Of a DNA stretch of 64,000 bases, positions 34,611-45,623 are shown piece after piece. This DNA comes from Polynucleobacter hallstattensis. GTDB taxonomy: Bacteria; Pseudomonadota; Gammaproteobacteria; Burkholderiales; Burkholderiaceae. Positions within the stretch are counted from its first letter, which is position 1; the number at the start of each line of letters is the position of its first letter. The stretch covers positions 558,001-622,000 of the forward strand of contig NZ_JACVPO010000001.1 in NCBI RefSeq assembly GCF_018881835.1, given 5' to 3'. The notes below the pieces were generated by a model. It was not told the DNA's origin and ran no database searches. It was given only the letters and a program-made list of their open reading frames with translations. The position numbers and the translations under genes were made by a program.

Positions 34611-35559
34611 TCAGTGTCTTTAAAAAATAAGCAATCGTCTCTTTAAGACCATCCTCCAGATTAACCTTAGGCTCCCAGCCAAGCTCAGCTTTAGCTAGCT
34701 CAATATTAGGCTGGCGCTGCTTAGGATCATCGGATGGCAATGGTTGATGAACGATCTTTGATTTGCTACCTGATAGTCTGAGGACTGTCTCTGCTAACTC
34801 AAGCATAGTGAATTCACCAGGATTTCCGATGTTGACTGGTCCTGTGAACCCATCTGCAGAATTCATCATTTTGACCATGGCATCAATTAAGTCATCTACA
34901 TAGCAAAAGCTTCTAGTTTGCTGACCATCACCATAAATGGTGATGTCTCTGCCCTGCAACGCTTGAACGATGAAGTTGCTCACTACACGACCATCATTAG
35001 GATGCATACGCGGACCATAAGTATTAAAGATTCGAACAACTTTAATATCCAAGCCATGCTGACGGTGGTAATCAAAGAATAAAGTTTCTGCGCAACGTTT
35101 ACCTTCGTCATAGCAAGAACGAATGCCAATTGGATTGACTTTTCCCCAATATTCTTCAGGCTGAGGATGCACTTCTGGATCACCATAAACTTCGCTAGTA
35201 GAGGCCTGTAAAATTCGAGCTCTAGTTCGCTTGGCAAGACCCAGCATATTAATAGCGCCGTGCACGCTTGTTTTAGTGGTTTGCACTGGATCGTACTGAT
35301 AGTGCACCGGGGAAGCAGGGCAAGCTAAGTTGTATATCTGATTGGTTTCTACATAGAGCGGGAAAGTCACATCGTGACGCATTACTTCTAAATTTGAATT
35401 GCTCAGTAAGTGGGCTAAGTTCTGCTTCGTTCCTGTAAAGAAGTTGTCGACCACCAACACCTCATTACCCTCTTTAAGGAGTTTCTCGGTAAGGTGAGAG
35501 CCTAGGAAGCCTGCACCGCCGGTGATGAGGATTTTTTGATTTCGGTTGTAATTTTGCAT
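34603..35559 (-). CDS. UDP-glucuronate decarboxylase (UDP-xylose synthase)-like SDR
   Basis: 318-aa extended SDR. Rossmann motif GGAGFLGSH is near residue 14. Also visible are [26 protein letters not shown], catalytic STSEVYGDP, the Tyr/Lys pair in [11 protein letters not shown] and the [10 protein letters not shown] motif. The ACPASP and CYDEGKR patterns are those of UXS-type UDP-glucuronate decarboxylases rather than GalE. Linked by overlap to the GT90 gene, suggesting a sugar-donor/transferase pair. Confidence 0.9.
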   Translation of the reverse strand: MQNYNRNQKILITGGAGFLGSHLTEKLLKEGNEVLVVDNFFTGTKQNLAHLLSNSNLEVMRHDVTFPLYVETNQIYNLACPASPVHYQYDPVQTTKTSVHGAINMLGLAKRTRARILQASTSEVYGDPEVHPQPEEYWGKVNPIGIRSCYDEGKRCAETLFFDYHRQHGLDIKVVRIFNTYGPRMHPNDGRVVSNFIVQALQGRDITIYGDGQQTRSFCYVDDLIDAMVKMMNSADGFTGPVNIGNPGEFTMLELAETVLRLSGSKSKIVHQPLPSDDPKQRQPNIELAKAELGWEPKVNLEDGLKETIAYFLKTLNA

Positions 35560-35563
35560 AATT

Positions 35564-36022
35564 TTATTTTGGAAAGGGTGTATTCCAGCCTGCTGAACGG
35601 TAGGCGTAAACCACCTCGCCCAGCACGATAGAAAGTGAAGTCATAAACGATATCAATCCAAGTACAAATGTCCAAATGACATAAGTTGCCTGCAATGATC
35701 GAACTGCACCAGCCTGAAAGAAGAATAGCTCTAGAACGGTTAGTGAAATAAAGACGCCACTCAGTACATCAAAGAAAATTGCAGCCGTACAAAGACGCCC
35801 CCTTACCTTTGCCTCATTGGCCTCTTTCATCATATGATTCAAGATTACTTGATCTTGAATGCCGCCCTCCTGAATACGATGCTGAATAGCACGCATACGA
35901 TCCACTGAACGCGCTAAGCGAGCAGAAATGGCATTAATTAAGGTAGCTACTGCCGTCAATAAAAATACTGGGGCTAAGGCCAGTTGAATATTATTCGTGA
36001 TTGCGTCTATTGAGACATCCAT
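35564..36022 (-). CDS. DUF2721 family membrane protein
   Basis: 152-aa protein with about three membrane helices. It opens with a segment ([20 protein letters not shown]) characteristic of DUF2721, followed by [13 protein letters not shown] and two hydrophobic spans. Function unknown. It sits 4 bp before the UXS-like gene on the same strand and may share its transcript. Confidence 0.85.
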   Translation of the reverse strand: MDVSIDAITNNIQLALAPVFLLTAVATLINAISARLARSVDRMRAIQHRIQEGGIQDQVILNHMMKEANEAKVRGRLCTAAIFFDVLSGVFISLTVLELFFFQAGAVRSLQATYVIWTFVLGLISFMTSLSIVLGEVVYAYRSAGWNTPFPK

Positions 36023-36063
36023 GAAAATTCCAGTCGATCTATTTTATGTTTGTAAGAGTTATC

Positions 36064-36912
36064 TCAATGAGACCAGGCAACCAAACCACTACATGCACTC
36101 AACAACACCAGCACACCAAAGACAATGCGATACCAGGCAAAAGGAATGAAGTTATGTCCTGCAACATAATGAATTAACCAGCGCACGCAAATGAATGCAG
36201 AAATAAAAGCGGCGATAAAGCCAATCACAATGGCCCAAACAAAATCACCCGAGAGGGGGACTGGATTCTTCCAAAGCTTGAGCAGTTCATATACGGTTGC
36301 CCCACCGATTACCGGAATGGCTAGGAAGAAAGAAAACTCCGTAGCTACTGCACGAGGCAGGCCAAACAACATACCGCCAATGATGGTCGCACCTGAACGA
36401 GATGTTCCTGGAATTAAAGCGGCGCATTGCGCTAATCCTACTTTTAAAGCATCCAATGGGGTGAGGTCATCAACAGACTGAATATAGGATTTGCCTGAGT
36501 GAACTAATTTAGCTTGCCGACGTTCAGCCCAAAAAATAATCAAGGCACCAACAATAAAAGCGCTAGCTACTGGAATGGGGGCGAATAGTACGACTTTAAT
36601 ATGCTTACCAAAAATGAAGGCCAGGCCCATTGCCGGAATTGAGGCGATTAATAGATTGAGGATAAAGCGTCGAGAAGTGGCACTCGTTCGGGCGGTAGAT
36701 GCCACCTTCCAAAGTTTTTCACGAAACTCCCAGCAGACGGCCAAGATCGCACCAAACTGAATAATGACCTCGAAGGCCTTCCCGCGCTCATCATTGAAGT
36801 TGAGTAAGTCACCAACCAAAATCAGGTGGCCGGTACTAGAGATTGGCAAAAACTCCGTTAAGCCCTCAACCACTCCTAGTACTACCGCTTTAGCTAGCAA
36901 AATTAGATCCAT
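36064..36912 (-). CDS. uppP: Undecaprenyl-diphosphatase
   Basis: BacA/UppP membrane phosphatase recycling undecaprenyl pyrophosphate to the carrier lipid used for peptidoglycan and O-antigen. 282 aa with about eight membrane helices. The two catalytic motifs are [16 protein letters not shown] near residue 17 and [17 protein letters not shown] near 168. Relevant to the nearby O-antigen genes but not in an operon with them. Confidence 0.97.
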   Translation of the reverse strand: MDLILLAKAVVLGVVEGLTEFLPISSTGHLILVGDLLNFNDERGKAFEVIIQFGAILAVCWEFREKLWKVASTARTSATSRRFILNLLIASIPAMGLAFIFGKHIKVVLFAPIPVASAFIVGALIIFWAERRQAKLVHSGKSYIQSVDDLTPLDALKVGLAQCAALIPGTSRSGATIIGGMLFGLPRAVATEFSFFLAIPVIGGATVYELLKLWKNPVPLSGDFVWAIVIGFIAAFISAFICVRWLIHYVAGHNFIPFAWYRIVFGVLVLLSACSGLVAWSH

Positions 36913-37032
36913 AGCCTTAATTTTATAGATAGATGAAGATGTTCTGAAGATTTGGCAAAATAAGGTTCAAACAAGCCAATTTGTGTAAATAAGCCTTAAA
37001 CTGCATGGCACATTGAAAAGTATCCGAATTAG

Positions 37033-38643
37033 ATGACCCCGACACGCTTTTATCTCCCCAAGCTCACTACTTTTGGTCTTATCCTGAGTCAGGCGCTTGG
37101 GCTCGGCGTGATGTCATCCAACAGCTTTGCACAAAGTGCCAACGGTGCAAAACCATCGCTACACACACTCCTTAGCGCTCCGTCACTCATTGGATTAGAT
37201 ATGCCACCACAAACGGTGGTACTGCCGAAGGAGGCTATTTCTACAGAACGCGCTCCCTCATATGTCAGCGGCAATGGGGCAAACGCTAACCAAGCAACTG
37301 ACTTAATACGTCTATACCAAGAAGCAGCTTTTAGCGATCCCGTTTTAAATGCTGCTCGCTTTAACTATCAGGCCAGCAAAGAACTGTATTGGCAAGGCTT
37401 ATCGCTCTTATTGCCACAGGCTGCAGCGGAACCTGGTGGGACTCGCTATTTCCAACATACAGCGGGTAATCAACCAGCCAACTCGTATTCAGGTTCGCGG
37501 GTATATGACCAAAAAAACTATACCGTTACTCTGACCCAACCTGTTTTTAACATGGCAGCATTTGAGGCTTTCAAACAAGGTGACCTAAACACCAAGATTG
37601 CGGATATGCGCTTTTACTTAGCGCAGCAAGATTTAATTATTCGCGTATCGCAAGCCTACTTTGATGCACTCACCAGCCAAGATAATGTAGAGCTCTATCG
37701 TAATAAAAAGGGCTTGATCAAACAGCAACTAGAAATTGCTCAAGCTAAGTTTAATGCTGGTCTTGCAACTATTGTTGACGTCAATACTGCACAAGCTGCG
37801 CTAGACCTTGCGAACTCTCAAGAAATCGCTGCTCAAGCTGACCTCATCGTTAAAAGAGGTGTCTTAGAGCAATTGGTAGGTCGCCCTGTGGGAGCCCTTA
37901 AACCACTAGTCAAAGAAGCCAAGATTGATGGTGTACTCAAAGACCCTCGCTCTAAGTCAAAAGATACCAATGGAATTCCGATTGCGGATAGCGTCAACCC
38001 CCAATTGCCGAAAGGTCAAACTCTGGATGATTGGATTAATCAAGCTGAGACTGCAAACTTTAATGTGTTGGCTGGTCAGCTGTCTGTCAGCCTAGCCGAA
38101 AGCACCTATAAAGCCTCTCAATCACTGAACTACCCTTCCCTCAATTTTGTGGGTACAGCAGGTTACAACACCTCCAACGGCACAGCTAATAGCTTAACTC
38201 CAGCACAGACGAATATTTATAACAACACCATAGCCTTACAGATGACCATCCCCTTGGTCTCTGGTGGCTACAACAGCTCACTCATTCGTCAAAATGCTGC
38301 ATTGCTAGACGCAGCTAAAGCGAACTATGACAATGCACGTCGTACCGCAGCTCAAAGCACCCGTACGGCATTTACGGGCTTCTATGGCGGCCTAGCAAGC
38401 GTTAAAGCGTATGAGGCCGCAGAGCGCTCTTCTACTTCTGCGCTTGAATCAAGTAAGTTGGGATTTCAGGTAGGGACTTTAATCAATATTGATGTGTTGA
38501 TCGCATTAGATACTGTCATCACTACCCGCTCACAATTACAGCAAGCACGCTACAATACCATTCTGAATGCCATCAAGCTAAAGGCGCATGCGGCGGCACT
38601 CTCAGATGAAGATCTCATCTCCATCAATACATTACTGCGCTAA
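37033..38643 (+). CDS. TolC-family outer membrane channel protein
   Basis: 536-aa precursor with a signal peptide of about 34 residues (ending SFAQ) and two outer-membrane efflux protein (OEP) repeats. The second part, with VGTLINIDVLIALDTVITTRSQLQQARYN in two halves, resembles TolC of type I secretion. A roughly 40-residue region near 310-345 is an insert between repeats. No inner-membrane pump or adaptor gene lies nearby, so it probably serves several systems. Confidence 0.9.
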   Translation: MTPTRFYLPKLTTFGLILSQALGLGVMSSNSFAQSANGAKPSLHTLLSAPSLIGLDMPPQTVVLPKEAISTERAPSYVSGNGANANQATDLIRLYQEAAFSDPVLNAARFNYQASKELYWQGLSLLLPQAAAEPGGTRYFQHTAGNQPANSYSGSRVYDQKNYTVTLTQPVFNMAAFEAFKQGDLNTKIADMRFYLAQQDLIIRVSQAYFDALTSQDNVELYRNKKGLIKQQLEIAQAKFNAGLATIVDVNTAQAALDLANSQEIAAQADLIVKRGVLEQLVGRPVGALKPLVKEAKIDGVLKDPRSKSKDTNGIPIADSVNPQLPKGQTLDDWINQAETANFNVLAGQLSVSLAESTYKASQSLNYPSLNFVGTAGYNTSNGTANSLTPAQTNIYNNTIALQMTIPLVSGGYNSSLIRQNAALLDAAKANYDNARRTAAQSTRTAFTGFYGGLASVKAYEAAERSSTSALESSKLGFQVGTLINIDVLIALDTVITTRSQLQQARYNTILNAIKLKAHAAALSDEDLISINTLLR

Positions 38644-38664
38644 GAACAAAAAATTAGCACCTAT

Positions 38665-39696
38665 TTAAGCTTGATTTAAAAGCTTTAAAGATGCGCCCAG
38701 AACTTCTTGAACGCTTGGTGGATTTTGAATATCACCCACATTAGCAATGCGGTTAGACCAATAACCTTCAGTCTTCCAGCGTGGTGAGTCACAATAGATT
38801 TCGACAGTAGGCTTCTTGAGAACTGCTGCTAAATGTGTCAGGCCAGTATCCACTCCTACCATTAAAGCTGCTCCGGCAATGACTGAAAACGCATCTTCGA
38901 TCGAAAAAGCTGGGGGCACCAGTGCATTTGGAATCTGTGCGGCGAGTAATTCGCTAATAGCTTTTTCAGAGGGGTTGCCCCAAGGGAAAACCACTTGACA
39001 TCCTCGAGCAGATAAATCTTTACCTAGCGCAATCCAATCGTCATTAGACCAACGCTTAGCTTCTCGAGCCGTAGAATGAAAGCATAAAACATAAGGAGAG
39101 CGTAAACCAGCGACCGTAGTCTTTGGAATGCTAGCAATAAATTCTGAGGGATAAAACTGTGGCGCATCACCACGTTCTATTAAAGCCCAATCCAATGCTG
39201 AGCACATCACCCAACGTGAACGATCTACAGCATGGTACTGGGTAGGAACTTGTACTGACTGTGTGTAAAAATATCTAGCCAAAGGCTCGTAGCCTGAAAA
39301 CTCTGTTGCGTTAGCAAGACCCACTATCACGGCGCCAGAACTTTTTTTAGCTAGGGAACATACAATGGCGGACTTAAGCAGGCCCTGCGTTTCGATCAAT
39401 ACATCGTAAGTAGTAGCCTGAAGTGTGTTTCTAAACGCAAAGAACTCTTTCCATGTTGCTAACTTAAAAAGCTTTTTCTTCCAGCGGCGTAGCCCAAAAG
39501 GAATGATGCGATCGATACCTCTAAAACCATTTTTTGATAACAGGGGCTCCAAGAGGTGAACATACCCCTCTTCAACTACCCAGTCGATTTGCGCTTCTGG
39601 CAAACGCGTACGTAAATCCCACACAATCGGCAAGTTATGCAATACATCCCCGAGAGAGGATAGTTTCACCAGCAGGATTTTTGGAGAAGCGCTCAT
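38665..39696 (-). CDS. waaC: Lipopolysaccharide heptosyltransferase I
   Basis: 343-aa GT9 family enzyme adding the first heptose to KDO-lipid A. The N-terminus ILLVKLSSLGDVLHNLPIVWDLR is the WaaC/RfaC signature. The C-terminal donor-binding region shows LMVGVDTGLTHLAAVLKKPTVEIY. It is at the end of the minus-strand polysaccharide block, 41 bp after rfbC. Confidence 0.94.
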   Translation of the reverse strand: MSASPKILLVKLSSLGDVLHNLPIVWDLRTRLPEAQIDWVVEEGYVHLLEPLLSKNGFRGIDRIIPFGLRRWKKKLFKLATWKEFFAFRNTLQATTYDVLIETQGLLKSAIVCSLAKKSSGAVIVGLANATEFSGYEPLARYFYTQSVQVPTQYHAVDRSRWVMCSALDWALIERGDAPQFYPSEFIASIPKTTVAGLRSPYVLCFHSTAREAKRWSNDDWIALGKDLSARGCQVVFPWGNPSEKAISELLAAQIPNALVPPAFSIEDAFSVIAGAALMVGVDTGLTHLAAVLKKPTVEIYCDSPRWKTEGYWSNRIANVGDIQNPPSVQEVLGASLKLLNQA

Positions 39697-39737
39697 GCGA
39701 GCATTATCTTATCTTTTGAAAATACCCCTAGAGTTAG

Positions 39738-40304
39738 TTAAAACTTAGGGGCAGCATCCCACGCTAAACCAGCAGAATCTTTGGCGTTCATATTAGGGGT
39801 GATGTCTTGCGGTAATGGCCACTCGATACCTACGGCTGGATCATTCCAAGCCAAGCACGCTTCGCTTTGCGGATGGTAGTAGTCAGTTGTTTTGTATAAA
39901 AATTCTGCCGTCTCGGATAGCACTAGAAAGCCATGGGCTAGACCTGCAGGTATCCAGAGTTGCTTATGATTTTGAGCGCTTAATTCCAATCCGACCCACT
40001 TGCCATAAGTTGGTGAATCTTTTCGAATATCCACAACCACATCAAAAACACTGCCCGCTACAACGCGCACTAACTTTCCCTGCGTTTGCTCTAGCTGGTA
40101 ATGCAAGCCGCGCAATGTCCATTGACGAGAAAAAGAATGGTTGTCCTGAACGAACTCCACATGCAAACCCGTAGCTGCGGAAAAGTCTTGAGCATTAAAG
40201 GATTCAGTAAACCAGCCACGCTCATCACCAAATACTTTAGGATCAATCACCAATACATCATGAATAGCTGTAGGTGTAACTTGCAACTTCATAGGCGCGT
40301 TCAT
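39738..40304 (-). CDS. rfbC: dTDP-4-dehydrorhamnose 3,5-epimerase
   Basis: Third enzyme of dTDP-L-rhamnose synthesis. 188-aa cupin. Conserved residues appear in [35 protein letters not shown] and the late [19 protein letters not shown]. It overlaps rfbA by 4 bp and ends the rfbB-rfbD-rfbA-rfbC order. Confidence 0.97.
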   Translation of the reverse strand: MNAPMKLQVTPTAIHDVLVIDPKVFGDERGWFTESFNAQDFSAATGLHVEFVQDNHSFSRQWTLRGLHYQLEQTQGKLVRVVAGSVFDVVVDIRKDSPTYGKWVGLELSAQNHKQLWIPAGLAHGFLVLSETAEFLYKTTDYYHPQSEACLAWNDPAVGIEWPLPQDITPNMNAKDSAGLAWDAAPKF

Positions 40305-41239
40305 CCAACAATCTTCTTATGCGATAAGGAAACAGGCTGAGCAGAAGTGTTGAGCTCATTCAGAATCTTCGTGAGGTATTGACCATAACTATTCTTACTT
40401 AATTGAGTAGCCACCTTTTGTACTGTCTCGGCACTAATCCATCCCTGGCGATAAGCGATCTCTTCAGGGCAAGCTACCATAAGGCCTTGTCGCTTTTGCA
40501 GAGTAGCAATGAAGCCAGCAGCATCCAATAAAGAATCATGCGTTCCGGTATCCAACCAGGCAAAACCACGGCCCATAATTTCTACGCTGAGTTCATTCTT
40601 TTCGAGATAAACATGATTGACATCGGTAATCTCGAGTTCGCCACGTGCACTAGGCTTAATTGAGGAGGCGATATCACACACCTGATTGTCATAAAAGTAG
40701 AGCCCTGTTACTGCATAACTACTGCGCGGCTTAAGAGGCTTCTCTTCAATAGACAATGCTTTGTAATCTTTATCAAATTCCACTACACCATAGCGCTCTG
40801 GATCGTTGACGTGATATGCAAAGACAGTTGCACCCGAAGTACGATCGTTAGCGCTATCAAGTTGATCGACCAATTCATGGCCGTAGAAAATATTATCCCC
40901 AAGAACTAAGGCGCTTGGATTGTTGCCTACAAAATTCTTGCCCAGAGTAAATGCTTGGGCTAAACCATCTGGCGAAGGCTGCACACAATATTCAATATTT
41001 AAGCCCCATTGCGAACCATCACCCAACAACTCTGCAAAACGTGGCGTGTCATGCGGTGTAGAAATCAACAAAATATCGCGAATACCTGCAAGCATCAACG
41101 TTGTTAAAGGGTAATACACCATTGGCTTGTCATAGACAGGCATGAGCTGCTTTGAAACAGCCTGAGTCACTGGATACAAACGAGTACCAGATCCACCAGC
41201 CAAAATAATACCTTTGCGATTCACCTGATTTACTGCCAT
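40301..41239 (-). CDS. rfbA: Glucose-1-phosphate thymidylyltransferase
   Basis: First enzyme of dTDP-L-rhamnose synthesis, forming dTDP-glucose. The ATG at 41237-41239 gives 312 aa; the open frame extends 42 codons further upstream, but those residues belong to no family and overlap rfbD. Signature [17 protein letters not shown] is followed by [24 protein letters not shown] and EEKPLKPRS. It is 10 bp after rfbD. Confidence 0.96.
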   Translation of the reverse strand: MAVNQVNRKGIILAGGSGTRLYPVTQAVSKQLMPVYDKPMVYYPLTTLMLAGIRDILLISTPHDTPRFAELLGDGSQWGLNIEYCVQPSPDGLAQAFTLGKNFVGNNPSALVLGDNIFYGHELVDQLDSANDRTSGATVFAYHVNDPERYGVVEFDKDYKALSIEEKPLKPRSSYAVTGLYFYDNQVCDIASSIKPSARGELEITDVNHVYLEKNELSVEIMGRGFAWLDTGTHDSLLDAAGFIATLQKRQGLMVACPEEIAYRQGWISAETVQKVATQLSKNSYGQYLTKILNELNTSAQPVSLSHKKIVG

Positions 41240-41249
41240 AGCATTCTTT

Positions 41250-42212
41250 CTAGATAAGTCTATCTTTAGCCAAATTAGAAACATACGCCTTAACGGCAAT
41301 ATCCCAAGGCTGATTGAGTAACTGTAATTTTGACATATTGCCCCTAAATCCCAAGGCCTGAGCAAGCTTATCGGTCGACATCCTTGAATTCATCGGCCTA
41401 GGAGCAGGTAAAGGGTATTCCACTGCGGGAATGGGCTTAATAGAGCTTGGATGAGTCTTAAGTGTTGCCCCAGCATCCAGAGCTGCTTTCACAGCCAAAC
41501 ACGCCAAACCGTGCCACGTAGTTTCTCCATTGGGAACCGCATGGTAAATGCCGGAAGGGAATTTCTTAATCTTCAGCTTGTCATCCGCCACCAAGCCTAA
41601 ACTCACTTGCGCTAACCATGTGGCACTTGTTGGAACGCCATACTGATCATCAATAATCTTCAGCTCTTCACGTTCTTTCGCCAGTCGCAAGATGGTCCGA
41701 ATGAAATTTCCACCATCCCCATACACCCAGCTTGTTCTGAAGATGGCATATTGACCGCCACCGGTATTGCCGGCAAAGATTCTGACAATTACCTCTTCAC
41801 CAGCGGCTTTACTTTTTCCGTAAACCCCTAAAGGGTTACGTATATCGTCTTCTAGGTAATAGCCGTATTTCTCACCATCAAAGACATAGTCTGTGGAGTA
41901 ATGCAGAAAAGTAGCGTCATGATCTGCAGCGTATTGCGCCATGACTTCGGGAGCTTTTGCATTAATGGCAAAGGCCTGATCGATATCGGTCTCAGCCTTA
42001 TCAACCGCCGTATATGCCGAAGCATTAATAATCAGCTTGGGCTGCAATTGATTTAAGAGAGTGCTTAATGCAGTCGCATCAGCAAGATCACATTCAGAGC
42101 GGCCTACATATTGAAGATTGGGCTTATCTGCCAAAGCAGGCAAGAGTGAATCTAGCAAAACATGAAACGCTTTGCCTAATTGACCATCTTTACCAAATAC
42201 CAAAATATTCAT
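41250..42212 (-). CDS. rfbD: dTDP-4-dehydrorhamnose reductase
   Basis: Last enzyme of dTDP-L-rhamnose synthesis. 320 aa from the ATG at 42210-42212; earlier in-frame starts overlap rfbB. Motifs are [35 protein letters not shown] and the Tyr/Lys pair in [16 protein letters not shown] is also typical. It is 16 bp after rfbB. Confidence 0.95.
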   Translation of the reverse strand: MNILVFGKDGQLGKAFHVLLDSLLPALADKPNLQYVGRSECDLADATALSTLLNQLQPKLIINASAYTAVDKAETDIDQAFAINAKAPEVMAQYAADHDATFLHYSTDYVFDGEKYGYYLEDDIRNPLGVYGKSKAAGEEVIVRIFAGNTGGGQYAIFRTSWVYGDGGNFIRTILRLAKEREELKIIDDQYGVPTSATWLAQVSLGLVADDKLKIKKFPSGIYHAVPNGETTWHGLACLAVKAALDAGATLKTHPSSIKPIPAVEYPLPAPRPMNSRMSTDKLAQALGFRGNMSKLQLLNQPWDIAVKAYVSNLAKDRLI

Positions 42213-42228
42213 GGAGATAAAGTTGGCT

Positions 42229-43287
42229 TTAGTTGTACTGCTTTTGTAACCAGTCGCGATAAGAGCCGCTGACAACGCCCTCCACCCAAACTGGATTATC
42301 TAAATACCATTGCACTGTCTTGCGAATACCTGTATCAAAAGTCTCAGCAGGTCGCCAACCAAGCTCGCGCTCTACCTTGCTAGCATCAATAGCATAGCGA
42401 CGATCATGGCCCGGGCGATCTTTAACGTAAGTAATTTGATCTACATAAGACTTACCATCAGCACGAGGCTTGAGTTCATCCAGAATTGAGCAGATAGTTT
42501 TAACCACATCAATATTGGCTTTTTCATTCCAGCCGCCAATGTTGTAGGTCTCACCTAATTTGCCTTTAGCTAACACTTCACGAATTGCAGAACAATGGTC
42601 ACCAACATAAAGCCAGTCACGAATTTGCTGACCATCACCATAAATTGGCAATGGCTTGCTATTGAGTGCATTCATAATCACCAAAGGGATCAACTTCTCT
42701 GGGAAGTGATATGGGCCATAGTTGTTAGAACAATTAGTTGCAATTACCGGAAAGCCATAGGTATGGAACCAGGCACGCACCAAATGATCAGAGGCTGCTT
42801 TGGATGCGGAGTATGGGCTATTCGGCTCATAGGGATTGGTTTCTGTAAATGCAGGATCAGAAGCAGACAGTGAGCCGTAAACCTCATCAGTTGATACGTG
42901 ATGAAAGCGGAAGTCTTTCTTAGTAGACTCATCCAAACCATTCCAGTACTCACGTGCACATTCAAGCAAATTAAAAGTACCGACAATATTGGTAGCAACA
43001 AATTCAGCGGGGCCATGAATCGATCGATCCACATGGCTCTCAGCAGCAAAATTAACAATAGCGCGAGGCTGATGCTCGTTCAACAACTTCGCCACCAGAT
43101 TTTTATCGCCAATATCGCCATGCGCAAAGATATGACGGGGATCATCCTTTAAAGACTCAAGGGTAGCTAAATTACCAGCATAGGTCAGCTTATCGAGATT
43201 GATGATGCCTTCAGCCTTTGGATCGGCCAACCAATCTAAAATAAAATTACCGCCAATAAACCCAGCACCGCCAGTTACTAAAATCAA
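42229..43287 (-). CDS. rfbB: dTDP-glucose 4,6-dehydratase
   Basis: Second enzyme of dTDP-L-rhamnose synthesis. 352 aa. [15 protein letters not shown] at the N-terminus, [21 protein letters not shown] with the catalytic Thr-Asp-Glu, and [13 protein letters not shown] with the YxxxK-type pair. It starts the rfbBDAC block, 3 bp after the O-antigen ligase-like gene. Confidence 0.97.
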   Translation of the reverse strand: MILVTGGAGFIGGNFILDWLADPKAEGIINLDKLTYAGNLATLESLKDDPRHIFAHGDIGDKNLVAKLLNEHQPRAIVNFAAESHVDRSIHGPAEFVATNIVGTFNLLECAREYWNGLDESTKKDFRFHHVSTDEVYGSLSASDPAFTETNPYEPNSPYSASKAASDHLVRAWFHTYGFPVIATNCSNNYGPYHFPEKLIPLVIMNALNSKPLPIYGDGQQIRDWLYVGDHCSAIREVLAKGKLGETYNIGGWNEKANIDVVKTICSILDELKPRADGKSYVDQITYVKDRPGHDRRYAIDASKVERELGWRPAETFDTGIRKTVQWYLDNPVWVEGVVSGSYRDWLQKQYN

Positions 43288-43290
43288 TTT

Positions 43291-44763
43291 TTACTCCGAC
43301 TGTTTATATAAAGGTCTTCCAGAATCTGCTATCAGATTTTTAGGTAGGGATAACGACAGGCTACTCAAAAAACCAAGGAAATAAAATAAGATTTCTATTC
43401 CATGCTGGAAACCATACTCCCCTACACCATACAGAATTAATATTGCAATTGAGAGCGTAATTACACTTGCACGCCAGGAGCTACCGCTACAAAGAATCGC
43501 CCTCATCAGAACAATTCCGATAGCGGTGAATATCATCAAAAGTGCAGGCAGCCCAAATGCCAAGCCAATATCGATCCAGGCAGAGTGGGTATAAGGCGAC
43601 CCACTAAAATCAGGAATTATCCCCTTCATTTGCTTGGGAAACGAGCGAAGGGTGCCATAACCAAGAGGTTCGCTCCGAAGCAATCTAATGCCTGCTACTG
43701 CCCAAGATACACGCTCATAAGTATTACCCATCACCATCTCGCCATTATCGCGATATGGGATACCAAATTTTGAGATGTTTTGCCAATTCTTATATTTATC
43801 TATTTGTGAAGAAGCATAAATATCAGAAAATAAACTCTCCCATCCAGGATTATTTTTAATATGTTTTTGAGTAAACCACCCCACCACAAAAACAGCTAAG
43901 CAAATCAGAATAGCGAGCCTTAATATTGACCTTAAAGTATTGCCCCAACCCCGTGAACATAGAATTTTTCTCAAGAAATAAACCTGCACAATAAAAAACC
44001 ACATAACTAAAATAATTACGGCCAAGCCTACACCGGCCTTGGAATCAAAAATAAATACAAAAGAAAAAAAAGCCACGTTAATACCAAGTACGGCATAAAT
44101 TGATACCAATATCAAATTAATTTTTTGAGATGTTCCCTGCCTCTTGAAATCGTCTATTGCCCTTAATTTAGGCCAGACAGAGTCCACCCACATCCCAAGA
44201 AGCCCTGAAATTAAGATTGTTCCAGCCAGTACACCGCTAAATTTTGCCCAATAAATGTAACTTCCAAACCAATCAACCGCAAACATACTTTGCTTGGCTA
44301 TAGCTTTAGGAATGTACTGATACAAAAGAACAATAAAGCTCATGAATAAGCCAAGCCAAAATACTGGCGCGTAGACTTTTTTTCTATTTAATGCGAGACC
44401 TGTTGCCGACCCTACAGTTACTGCCAAAAAGGATCGAAACCAAGTACTTTTTAGCTCATCTAACTGCAGGAGAGGTTCGCGAGCAAGAAAGCAGTAGTGA
44501 AATAAAATCCAGCAAAATATTAAACCAATCAGAATAAGAGGCGCAAATTGAGGCAGGGGAAAATTTTTACCGCCCCCCTGATTAACAGAGCCCCAAAAGA
44601 ATTTTAACCAATATAAAAGTCCTATTACCGCTCCAGAGACTAGGAGAATGTTTCTTAATGCAATCGTATCAACAACTGCCCAAATTCCAAGCAAAATTGA
44701 GCTTATTACAATTAAAAATAATCCTGTTTTATCCGATACAGCATATTTTGTGATACCTGGCAT
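43291..44763 (-). CDS. O-antigen ligase/polymerase-like membrane protein
   Basis: 490-aa protein with roughly 10-12 predicted membrane helices and one large loop between about residues 290 and 395. The loop carries SYERVSWAVAGIRL-like residues followed by GYGTL and SPYTHSAWIDIGLAFG. This is the Wzy_C/O-antigen ligase pattern (PF04932), in which a loop His near HSAW is important in WaaL proteins. It may ligate O-antigen to lipid A-core or polymerise repeats. It is immediately upstream of rfbBDAC, so probably first of that operon. Confidence 0.85.
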   Translation of the reverse strand: MPGITKYAVSDKTGLFLIVISSILLGIWAVVDTIALRNILLVSGAVIGLLYWLKFFWGSVNQGGGKNFPLPQFAPLILIGLIFCWILFHYCFLAREPLLQLDELKSTWFRSFLAVTVGSATGLALNRKKVYAPVFWLGLFMSFIVLLYQYIPKAIAKQSMFAVDWFGSYIYWAKFSGVLAGTILISGLLGMWVDSVWPKLRAIDDFKRQGTSQKINLILVSIYAVLGINVAFFSFVFIFDSKAGVGLAVIILVMWFFIVQVYFLRKILCSRGWGNTLRSILRLAILICLAVFVVGWFTQKHIKNNPGWESLFSDIYASSQIDKYKNWQNISKFGIPYRDNGEMVMGNTYERVSWAVAGIRLLRSEPLGYGTLRSFPKQMKGIIPDFSGSPYTHSAWIDIGLAFGLPALLMIFTAIGIVLMRAILCSGSSWRASVITLSIAILILYGVGEYGFQHGIEILFYFLGFLSSLSLSLPKNLIADSGRPLYKQSE

Positions 44764-44865
44764 GAGGATTAGTAATTTTCACTCTTTATTTGAATAGGGC
44801 CTATTTTAAACAATCTCCCACGAAGATCCTTAAATCCATTGATATATGCTCGATTTAATCAGGCA

Positions 44866-45618
44866 ATGAACATCGCCAAAGCAATAGTTTTTGACCAAAT
44901 TGAAAAAGTACCCGAAATTCAGGCCGTGAGATACTCGTTGCTAGCAATAAATTTCAACTCCACCAGCACCCTTAGGCACTATAAAATAATGCTATTACCC
45001 AAGAAAATTCGAAATATTTGTGCCGCTATTCCGCTTCTTTCAAAGTCTAATCAAGATTTCATAAGAATTAAGCGTATTCGCCATCTTGATAGCCTCTATG
45101 AAAAATATAGTGCGAAAACTCTGGGGCTGGAAAATTCTGTCACTCTAGATCTTGGCTGCGGCACGATACCTCGCAATCCTTTCCAAGCAAATACCCAATG
45201 GGGTATTGATATTCGCGAAGATTTGGATCGTAAGGTTAAAAATGTAGATCTTACCATCAACCCAATTCCATTTGAGGATAGGGCTTTTGATTACATTACC
45301 GCTTTTGACTTTATTGAGCATGTGCCACGAATCATCTATGCCCCAAACTGTCGATTTCCATTTATTCAGCTCATGAACGAGATATGGAGAACTCTTAAGG
45401 AAGAAGGAATATTTTTCTCGCTTACCCCAGTCTACCCATTTAAAACAGCCTTTTCTGACCCTACGCATGTGAACTATATTACCGAAGAAACATTTCAATA
45501 CTTTAACGATAGCTCGCGACTAGCAACTACGTACGGATTTTGTGGGGCATTTAAAGTATTAGAGCAGTATAGAACTGATACTCACCTCATATCGATACTG
45601 CAAAAAATGAAGGTTTAA
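44866..45618 (+). CDS. Class I SAM-dependent methyltransferase
   Basis: Methyltransferase_11-type protein with SAM motif VTLDLGCGTIPRNPF, then acidic IDIREDL and the post-motif IPFEDRAFDYITAFDFIEHV. The C-terminal half keeps LTPVYPFKTAFSDPTHVN. The substrate is unknown, but the position inside a polysaccharide locus suggests a glycan. It is the only plus-strand gene of the locus. The start is uncertain: ATG at 44866 is used, while a TTG at 44839 and an ATG at 44990 are also in frame and none has a strong SD. Confidence 0.8.
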   Translation: MNIAKAIVFDQIEKVPEIQAVRYSLLAINFNSTSTLRHYKIMLLPKKIRNICAAIPLLSKSNQDFIRIKRIRHLDSLYEKYSAKTLGLENSVTLDLGCGTIPRNPFQANTQWGIDIREDLDRKVKNVDLTINPIPFEDRAFDYITAFDFIEHVPRIIYAPNCRFPFIQLMNEIWRTLKEEGIFFSLTPVYPFKTAFSDPTHVNYITEETFQYFNDSSRLATTYGFCGAFKVLEQYRTDTHLISILQKMKV

Positions 45619-45623
45619 TATTT

